A stretch of DNA of 64,000 bases. It comes from Dasypus novemcinctus. Taxonomy: Eukaryota; Chordata; Mammalia; Cingulata; Dasypodidae. The position numbers and the translations under genes were made by a program. The notes under the pieces were generated by a model. The model saw only the letters and a program-made list of their open reading frames with translations. It ran no database searches and was not told the origin of the DNA. This document shows, piece by piece, positions 56,700 through 64,000 of this stretch. The DNA lies in NCBI RefSeq assembly GCF_030445035.2, contig NC_080673.1:192491216-192555215 (forward strand), written 5' to 3'. Numbering within the stretch: position 1 is the stretch's first letter; each line of letters starts with the position of its first letter.

Positions 56700-57615
56700 T
56701 TCACTGGCTCAGAAAGTAGAGGGTGAAGCTGTATTGGAGCAAGCATGATAAATGCTCCTCTCATTCTACTTTCCCTACCTTTGGCACCGTTTCAAAGAGA
56801 AATTAAATTAATAACTTGTTGATTTGTAACTCTTGCCCTTTAAACGTGTAAGCGCTCAGCACGCGGGATGTCAGGATCATTAGTCAATACATCAATGCTC
56901 TTAAGGACTCTGTTCACTTAACTAATAAAGCAAAACTGGCGTTGTTTTTTTCCCTCTGTCCTTGGCTAGCCAAAGCTGGCGCCCGCTGTGACTGGAAACG
57001 TGCAGGCTCCCCAGGAAGCGCCGTGGTGGGTGATGGATGATTCCTTCGCTCCGTGGGCTGTCACCCTGGCTTTCCCCTTCCCTTTCCTTGTCCCCTTCCT
57101 TCCACCGGTGGTGACCAATCTCAGAGGGGCCTGATGTCTTCCTAAAGGGCACACAAAGAACTTCCAATTCGCTGGACTAGAAGGGTGGAGGGCCGTGGCT
57201 TTGTTCCTGTTTCTCTTATCGTTTGGTTTAATAATTCCGATTTCCTTATATTCCCGTGGGAAACTGGAAGCCTTTTAAAATCGCCTGACGCCTGCGTGCA
57301 GTGTGGGTCGCTGATAGTGCTGTTTGGCGAGAATTCACCCAGGGCCAGAGCTGGAGGGCACGAGATCTGGCCGTTTCTATAGTTACCCTGCTATCAAACT
57401 TGTATTCCTCTCTCCAAGTATTTAGGGGGGAAAAAAAATCTAAAGATCAAAAATGGAATATCACTCAGGATTCAAAAGAAAGAGACTTTAAACTTTTAAA
57501 TTCTATTTCCGTTGGCCAAATGCTTGTAGATATTGCAGCCCACAGAGAGAGTCCATTCTTAGAAAACAATTCCCATAGACTGGTAAAAACAGCAAGAGGA
57601 AAGAACTTTTCATTG
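56700..57615. other. Unassigned intronic sequence, some CpG
   Basis: No repeat recognised. Contains GTAAGCGCTCAGCACGCGGG near 56850 and AT-rich flanks; possible regulatory DNA. Confidence 0.4.
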
Positions 57616-57619
57616 AGAA

Positions 57620-57770
57620 GCTAGTATGCGGCACGTCTTTGATGCCCCTTACTTCTTGTAACAACCTTTTGAGGAAGGGTTCGTTGTGCCCATCTTACAG
57701 ATGAGGAGACTGAAGGCCAGGGTGGTTAGGTGATTTGATTGAGGTCAGGTGCTGGGGCATCAAAGCAAGG
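57620..57770 (-). mobile_element. MIR, minus strand
   Basis: CCATCTTACAGATGAGGAGACTGAAGG and the flanking TAACAACCTTTTGAGG are antisense MIR. Confidence 0.65.
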
Positions 57771-57819
57771 GGTCAGCTAAGGTCTGCTAAAAGTTCTTAA
57801 ACCATTGTAAGAGTCACAG

Positions 57820-57931
57820 CAGGTGCTTAGGGAGGGGGAGGATGAATTAACATGACCTGCCTGGGAGGGCAGGGGTGGTACTGCAAGCACAGGGAACAGA
57901 ATGTGCAAAGAAGGAGAGGAAATGCACAGGG
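57820..57931 (-). mobile_element. L2 fragment, minus strand (left of hAT)
   Basis: GCACAGGGAACAGAATGTGCAAAG is antisense L2. The copy appears to resume after the hAT at 58142. Confidence 0.6.
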
Positions 57932-58141
57932 CAGGGGTTCTTAACCAGCAGTTAAGATTTCAGGGGGTCTGTGAATTTGAATTGAAAAAAAATTAACTTA
58001 TTATCTTTATTTTCTCTGACCTCTAACTGAAAACTAGCATTTCCTTCACTTATGAATGTATGCAATAAATACATTAGACTGGTGTTCATTTCACCTGACT
58101 GGCAAAGGGGTCTGTGGAATGAAAAAGGTTAAGAGCCCCCA
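57932..58141. mobile_element. hAT-type nonautonomous element nested in L2
   Basis: Starts CAGGGGTTCTTAACC and ends GGTTAAGAGCCCCC, which are imperfect inverted ends. CTAACTGAAAACTAGCATTTCC in the middle fits a known MER-type hAT. Flanking L2 on both sides supports insertion. Confidence 0.6.
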
Positions 58142-58262
58142 GCATAGCATGTCTGAACTTCTGCTGGAGCACCAGGACTGAGAATGAAATCGTGGCTGGG
58201 GGCCACATTTTAAATGGCCTTGGCAAATACGACTCCGCAGCCTGTGGGAATTAGACTTAAGG
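58142..58262 (-). mobile_element. L2 fragment, minus strand (right of hAT)
   Basis: GGGGGCCACATTTTAAATGGCC and nearby bases follow antisense L2 downstream of the left piece. Confidence 0.5.
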
Positions 58263-58274
58263 GCTTTAAAATAG

Positions 58275-58510
58275 GCAGATTAATGTAGGTTGCGGGAGTG
58301 CTAGAGAATAATATAGGGGATGTATAACAGTGATTTGGATAGTAGATGAGGATTGTGGTTAATAATGTAAATATAGGAATGTTCTACTACCAGGTGTTAA
58401 GAACGTGGTGATACGTGGGAAAATGTAACTAATGTACGTTATGGACTAGAATAAACAACAACACTGTAATGTTTTTGTAGCAAAGTTGATACTTCATTAG
58501 TGCTAAAAGT
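58275..58510. mobile_element. Possible L1 3' fragment, family uncertain
   Basis: GAATAAACAACAACACTGTAATG and repeated ATGTAAC-type words suggest a xenarthran L1 3' region; I could not confirm it. Confidence 0.3.
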
Positions 58511-58954
58511 CAAAAAAGGAGTTTCATTTTGTGAGATAGAAATATGATTAAACTTTTTTCATTAATACGGAGTCATTTGCCTATGTCATTTCATTAATCT
58601 GTGTGTGTCTGTGTATCTTTCAGAACACTAGAGGAACAATTGAGTTAGTAGTTGGAATTTGATGAGGTAAAATTGCCCGGACAGAGTCATTTAGGAGTAA
58701 TGCTTCCATAATGTAGTTGAGCTATCTTTTTCTGTTACTGTGTTTTTTTAAAAATTTGAAATAAAGTTATTTATAAAAATAATAGAGGTCCAGCACAAAG
58801 GTACCTGTGGTTTAGCAGGAGGACTCCTACTGGTAGGGAGGACAGAAGCCAAAGGAGTCATCTGGGGAGAAGCCAAGAGGGCCTTCACCAGGCCTTGGTC
58901 CGCAGGAGCGCTGGAGAGTTATTACCACCCCATATTCTTAGAAAAAGGTCTAGT

Positions 58955-59155
58955 CACTGTCTCTCCACCGGGGGTGGGGGTGTGTGTGCGGTGATTTGGC
59001 CCTCAGGGAACATCTGGCAATGTCTGGAGACATCCTTGGTCACTGACCTGGGAAGGGAGGGTGGCGGCAGGATGGCCTCTAAGCGTCCCACAATGCACAG
59101 GACGGAGACCTCTCTGGCCCAAAATGTCAGAGGCGCTGAGGTTGGAGAAACCCTG
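58955..59155 (-). mobile_element. MER20, minus strand
   Basis: CTCTCCACCGGGGGTGGGG, CATCTGGCAATGTCTGGAGAC, CACAATGCACAGGACGG and CCCAAAATGTCAGAGGCG then GAGGTTGGAGAAACCCTG follow antisense MER20 end to end. Near complete. Confidence 0.88.
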
Positions 59156-59159
59156 TCCT

Positions 59160-60405
59160 ACGGTGACGGTGACGGGGAAAACTGGTTGGGTGGTGACTGA
59201 AACTCCCAATCCCCACATTCTTTTCCTATCTCTTTTGATCGGCTTCCTGAGTCTATTTGGTTTCTTTATCTGTAAAGATGTAAGAAGACAGTGGAAAGAA
59301 TCCAGGGATAGAACAACAACAAAAAATTAGGAGCTTTCCAGTGGCCATGATTAATACACATACGCTTTTATTTTTGGTATTACATTTATTCATTGAAAAA
59401 AAGCAGGGAAATTAGGCCTTCCTGATCCACTTTCTCCCATCTCCTTGGCCCCCCACCTCGTTTTTCCAAAATAACAAGACACTGGGAACACATGTTTGTA
59501 CAAAAACCACATATTATTTCCCACCCCCCTCTCCTCACAAAATTGGGTGGCTGTATTATAGGAATGAAACCAGATTGTAGATATGAAAAGAAAAAAAATC
59601 AGCACTTGGACTGAAACATATCAAAGTTAAGAATTCAGGAATTCTGTAATATTATTACCAGCATAGTAAAAATATTTCCACCTGGGTCTTCATAAATTTG
59701 AAAGTGATCACATTAAAAACCTGAGGTTACAAGGTACCACCGTATGAACCAAAATTCCATTTTCCTGCTAAGACCCCAGGGGGAAGGTATTTGGAATGAG
59801 TTTCCTTTGGGAAAGATCGACAGGAAATAGGAAAAACCCTGGCCATTCTCAAAAGGCACTGGGGTCTCTCTGGAGGCAACTGCATTAGAACTAAACTCTA
59901 GCGGGGACAAGATCAAGTCCACCCTAAGAGTCCAGAATGCACACACAAAGGAACAAAAATGCTTGGTTCCCAGTACTCCTGACGGTGTGACCAGGATGTC
60001 CTCCAGAACCTAATGAAGTAAATGGCTTCGAGGACGAGCCCTTTAATTGCCACCTCTCTTATCTTTCATCTACAGAATCCTAACGTGTGACTTTTTTTGG
60101 CAAATGATTTTAGATGGATTTTTTTTGTTGCTGTAGTAATGTCCCTGGGCATCCCGGCTTTTCACCGGACAGGTAGGGATCATCCATGTCGTAAAGATCC
60201 ATGGTGTTGCCAAAGCAGTGGATTTATTATGAAATAAATTTGCCAGCTACCTCTTAGCCCACAAATGTGGTTCACCACCAGTACCGTTTCAGCATTTTAG
60301 TGTCTCACGGATAAAGCGATCATGAAACAAGTGCTCATTGAATGAGATCATCTTAGAACACTTTATCAAGGAATCATAGAACACTGGGTAGCAGAGACCA
60401 TCCAT
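59160..60405. other. Repeat-poor intronic stretch
   Basis: About 1.2 kb with no recognised repeat or gene. Confidence 0.4.
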
Positions 60406-60409
60406 TTTG

Positions 60410-60525
60410 TTCAGTACAACCTTTTATTTCACAGATGAAGAAAGTGAGGACCAGAGATGTTGAGTGCCCTGCCTGAGGTCACACAGCTGATGGATGGCAG
60501 TGTGTAGGCTCTGTTTATAAGGTCA
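60410..60525 (-). mobile_element. MIR fragment, minus strand
   Basis: TTTCACAGATGAAGAAAGTGAGG and GAGGTCACACAGCTGATGG are antisense MIR. Confidence 0.7.
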
Positions 60526-61015
60526 TAGGAATCTAAGGACAGACCACTTGTGGCCTGCTGGCTTTTTGTATTCAAGGTACCATTTTCTTCCAATTCAGTC
60601 AAAGGTGAATCAGTTAGAGACTTCTGGGTTTGACACAGTGATACTCACTGATCTGATAGGATTGCCTATCCCTTTGTTTTCTTTCTGACATGGGGACTCT
60701 ATCCCTAAATTCCAAGACTTTGAATTGGTCTTAAAAATGCTTTTCTGATGAATTTTTTAAAAGTCCCCTGAGTATTTAAATGCTAGAGGAAAGTCAAGAA
60801 AATGTAGAAAAAGGCAAGTGACTGTGGGGCTGGCAGATTATATTACCTTCCAGTCCCCCCAAATCCACCTGTCTTTCTCAGTGTTTGTCTCAGTAGAAAT
60901 CTTATACTTAGGAAGAGGGTGTTTTGGCTAGATTAGTGAGTGAGAGAGCAGCACTCAGCATGTATTTTCCCCAGGTTTGAAATAAAGCAAGGGCCATGTT
61001 GCCAGAAGGGCCTGG
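60526..61015. other. Unassigned intronic sequence
   Basis: No repeat or gene recognised. Confidence 0.4.
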
Positions 61016-61019
61016 GTCT

Positions 61020-61215
61020 CTGAATCCTGCATCCATAACTGACTTACCTCCTCATCTGTTCACATGGGGATAGCAATAGTACTTGCCTCAAAACTGGTGA
61101 GGATTAAACTTTTTAAGGTTCCTATGAAACATTTTGCACAGTGCTGGCAAGCACTCAATGTATGTTAGCTGTGATGGTGTGTCTGGCACATAGTAGGTTC
61201 TCAGCAGATGTTATT
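61020..61215 (+). mobile_element. MIR, plus strand
   Basis: CTGACTTACCTCCTCATCTG, ACATGGGGATAGCAATAGTACTTGCC and CTGGCACATAGTAGGTTCTC are MIR in order. Confidence 0.75.
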
Positions 61216-61219
61216 TCTT

Positions 61220-62635
61220 TTTTTCCTTCTGAGTAATTGCCCTGCTACCACAGGATCCCGCGGCCGGTCCTTTCTGGATCACTCTTCCTTTTTGGAGTGA
61301 ACTGAAGACAGCTCCTCCCAGCTGTCCAGGTTCTCTGTAATGAGAACAGTCTCAGAGTCTATGCTTCTGCTTTCTCCACGTTAGAGAATCCAAAGTGAGA
61401 GAGGTAAAAGAAAAGCGACCCTTTTCCTTGATACAAAGGGTCATTTCTCACGATGTTAATTCAGTTGTGAAAGCTTGCTCCCATAGCCAAATAGAAATGA
61501 TTAGGAGGGGGATATCACTTCACTATCACCCTAGTGCTATGGCTTGAAAATGCAGTTGAATATCTAGGTGCCCCTTGTTAGGCGGCACGCGGACGCACCG
61601 CCCGTGCATGCCACCAGCCTTGGCGAGGATGGGCTCCTTGCCGGAAATAGGCCTTCCTCACAGAACTGAACGGGCCTTAGAGTGTCAAAATGTTTCTAGA
61701 GCAAGTGGTGTCACTTACCTGCAGTGTTTTTAGCGGCTCTGGAGTCCACATCTGTGACTCCCTGGGATTGTAATTATACAACTTTGCTTTGCTCCACTTC
61801 CTCATCTCTAAAATGGGAATGTTAGCAGTCATGAGTTGTGGTTGTGGCAGATGGAACACAGTTTAGTACATCGGAATCGCAAGAATGCTATTTCTTATCT
61901 GTTTAAAAGAAAAATGTTGGGTTTGAGTAAGGTTCTATCTGAGGCCTCTTTTTGTTAAAAAAAAAAATGCATAATTTCAAGTTTGGGGAGTTGGCCGATC
62001 ACATGGCAATTAGCAAAACCTTCTAATAGATTAGGAAAAAAAAAAAGTGGCCCTAAAGAACTTGGACAACAGTACAGAAAGACTTGTGTATTGACGCAGT
62101 TTGTATAGCTCAATAAATATTGTATCAGGTCCAGGATGGAAAGAGGATGTTGCCGAAATAATTGTGATAGTCTAAAAAAATAAACCCAACAATACGCCAG
62201 TGTGCTGGCCAGCAGGAAGCCCCAACAATACCCCACCTTTTTCCTGTACCTTACCCGGAGTTCCTTCCAGGCGACACAGATACCCAATGGGCGATAAAGT
62301 CCCTGGACGGGTTTGGTGCCAGCTCAAAATAGAAGAACTGGTGTCAAGTTGTTATCTGATCAGAAAATGGACTTAGCAAACACCCGCCCCTAGCAGTGTT
62401 TGAGAAAAGCCCTTTGTGGAGCAAAAGTCCTCCTTTCACCTGAGCAGTCCCTTGGAGTAGCAGTGACGCACGGAGTCTTGGTTCCCCAGAGCTTAAACAC
62501 AGGGTCACACATCCATCTCCAGAGCAGTTATCACAGGGCACTCGGCGGCTTTGTTGTGAGTGGCAATATAAATAGTTAGCAATTCCTTGCATTTACAAAG
62601 AGCTCTGTGCCTTCAGCGTGCTTCCTCATTTAGCA
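61220..62635. other. Repeat-poor intronic stretch, candidate conserved noncoding DNA
   Basis: About 1.4 kb with no recognised repeat. CpG steps at 61257-61268 and 61583-61603. The part 62060-62290 looks like ordered unique sequence with several AATA/TTGT cores. Confidence 0.45.
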
Positions 62636-62639
62636 ATGG

Positions 62640-62868
62640 GGACAACTCCTGACCATTTCCTAGACTCACTGCAGAGCTGTGAACTTGGACAAATTGCCAG
62701 TCACCCCCATGTGCCTCAGTTTCCTCATCTACAAAATGGGAGATAATGACCGTGTCTATCTCATTGGGTTGCTACCAGGCTTACATGATATAATGCAGGC
62801 AAAATGTGTAGAATGCACCTGGTGTTATTTGCTATATTTTAATGATACAATAAATAACTATTAATAAC
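62640..62868 (+). mobile_element. MIR, plus strand
   Basis: CTGTGAACTTGGACAAATTGCC, GTGCCTCAGTTTCCTCATCTAC and AAAATGGGAGATAATGACC are MIR in order. Confidence 0.8.
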
Positions 62869-62919
62869 AACACTGCAAGGGACCTTGTCTCCATTTGGCA
62901 AGTTGGGAAACTGAGGGTC

Positions 62920-63240
62920 ATTCACTGAAGAACTCTTTACTGAACAGCAATGTCCCAGGTGCTAGTGTGGGTTGGACTGTCATCCTGGGGAAGAGTACCC
63001 CCAACCGAGGGAACAGACAGTGCGAAGGCTCTGCAGCAGGAACGCCTCAGCCCCTTGGGGAATGGCAAGGACACGTGGGTGCCTGGAGCAGAGTGAGCCC
63101 GGAGAGCTGTGGAGAGGAGGTAAGGTCAGATCATGTCAAGTTTTGAAGGTCATTGGTGAAGACTGTGATTTTATTCAGTGTACTCTGGGAAACCCCCGGA
63201 GGGTTCTGAGCTCAAGTGACTTGATCTGGATTTAACTTGT
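62920..63240 (-). mobile_element. L2 fragment, minus strand
   Basis: TTCACTGAAGAACTC start, AGTGCGAAGGCTCTGC, GGTCAGATCATGTCAAG and GTTCTGAGCTCAAGTGAC follow antisense L2 with an internal gap. Confidence 0.65.
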
Positions 63241-63775
63241 ATAATGAGAATAGGTTGTCCGAAGGCAAGAATGAGAGCAGAGAACAATCCAAACAAGAAA
63301 AGATGACACCTTGGGTAGGGTGGTAGCATTGGAAATTGTGGAGGGGGCAACAGATTTTAAAACTTTAAAGGAACACAAGATCCATAAGATCCATTTCCAA
63401 TCCTTAAAGAACTGCTGGGCTACCAGGAGGAAAAACAAAGCAAAACAAAGTAAAAATACCTCAAACATGTCAAGGAAATAGTAAATGGTTTTGCACCTCC
63501 TCACACACTTACAACATATGATTATTGAGAATGTAAGTACCAGAGATAATGTTCTATGTGGTTTGAGATCAGGGATCATCATGGGCTGAAATTGTCAACC
63601 AAAATTTTAAGGTCAATATGGGACTTCAAATATGTTTTGGAAAATTTGAATAGGGAAAGAAGCAAAGGCAGAAATACACTTAATTTTAAGAGCTCTGTAT
63701 AAGGAAAGACACCAACCAGAATAAGTAAAATGTCTAACATCTCTGCTTATTTAGGTTATTTCTAGAATTAGCTAT
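63241..63775. other. Unassigned intronic sequence
   Basis: Nothing recognised. A 116-codon minus frame at 63232-63582 lies partly in L2 flank and has no family. Confidence 0.4.
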
Positions 63776-63779
63776 TATA

Positions 63780-63985
63780 TGTAATACTGCAGCTTTTATG
63801 TTTTAGCTCTGTGTCCTTAGGCCATTTGCTTAACCACTCTGGATCTCAGTTTCTTTATCTATACATTAGAGAAAATAATAGTATTTGTCTCACAAGACTG
63901 TTAGGAGAATTCAGTGGGTTAATGTTTATAGAGATTGGACAATGCCCAGCACATATTAAATACTGCATAGGTGGTTCTGTTATCA
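63780..63985 (+). mobile_element. MIR, plus strand
   Basis: CTCTGTGTCCTTAGGCCATTTGC, CTGGATCTCAGTTTCTTTATC and GCCCAGCACATATTAAATACTG are MIR in order. Confidence 0.8.
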
Positions 63986-64000
63986 CATGTGTGAGCATTT

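Larger units (their letters stand above)
24576..64000 (+). other. LDB2: LDB2 intron 1 (5' part, continues beyond window)
   Basis: The intron opens with GTAAGTAC after the SRTE codons. The next LDB2 exon should begin with codons for a D-S-D-N-L-W-W-D type stretch; reading the + strand to the end of the window I found no acceptor followed by such codons. The remaining 39.4 kb is therefore assigned to intron 1, a minimum length. It is filled with L2, MIR, L1, DAS-SINE, LTR and hAT copies separated by repeat-poor stretches. A large first intron is consistent with the known great length of mammalian LDB2. A small alternative exon could have been missed. Confidence 0.85.

Noticed and set aside
1-64000. 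Undescribed multi-gene defence or metabolic system
   Set aside because: The window is a single mammalian gene start with intron and flank; no second gene or operon-like set exists.

Overview
This is a 64 kb piece of a placental-mammal nuclear genome, very probably a xenarthran close to the nine-banded armadillo (Dasypus). The species call rests on full-length tRNA-derived SINEs of the armadillo DAS type (clearest at 9426-9861, 10202-10584 and 43667-44089) and on L1 3'UTR copies that look lineage-specific. They lie on a background of older mammalian repeats (MIR, L2, L1M, MER20, MER5A). Nothing bacterial, plasmid-like or phage-like is present.

I recognise one protein-coding gene, LDB2 (LIM domain-binding 2, CLIM1), on the + strand. 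Only exon 1 is inside: a 5'UTR of uncertain start, the ATG at 24444, 44 codons, and a strong GTAAGT donor from 24576. Exon 2 was looked for and not found, so 24576-64000 is read as the start of a very long first intron. The promoter side is a TATA-less polypyrimidine region (24089-24260) with a perfect 20-bp tandem repeat. The leader carries two upstream ORFs, one overlapping the LDB2 start codon out of frame.

Region 1-24 kb is the 5' flank: decayed L1, L2 and MIR copies, four DAS SINEs plus SINE fragments, two MaLR-like solo LTRs, and a 5'-truncated L1 insertion with clear target-site duplications (15209-15943). Region 24.6-64 kb is intron: L2 and MIR copies, three minus-strand DAS SINEs, two more LTRs, MER5A, MER20 and an hAT element nested in an L2. 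Repeat-poor stretches (about 24.6-27.8, 27.9-30.3, 44.7-48.4, 59.2-60.4 and 61.2-62.6 kb) are the best places for regulatory DNA. The strongest such signals are a perfect RFX X-box palindrome at 45649-45662 and a CpG-rich patch with interlocking inverted repeats at 46100-46560.

I found no new multi-gene system. Most open frames here are chance frames or lie in repeats. Repeat names come from pattern memory, not a database search, so boundaries are approximate except where target-site duplications fix them.
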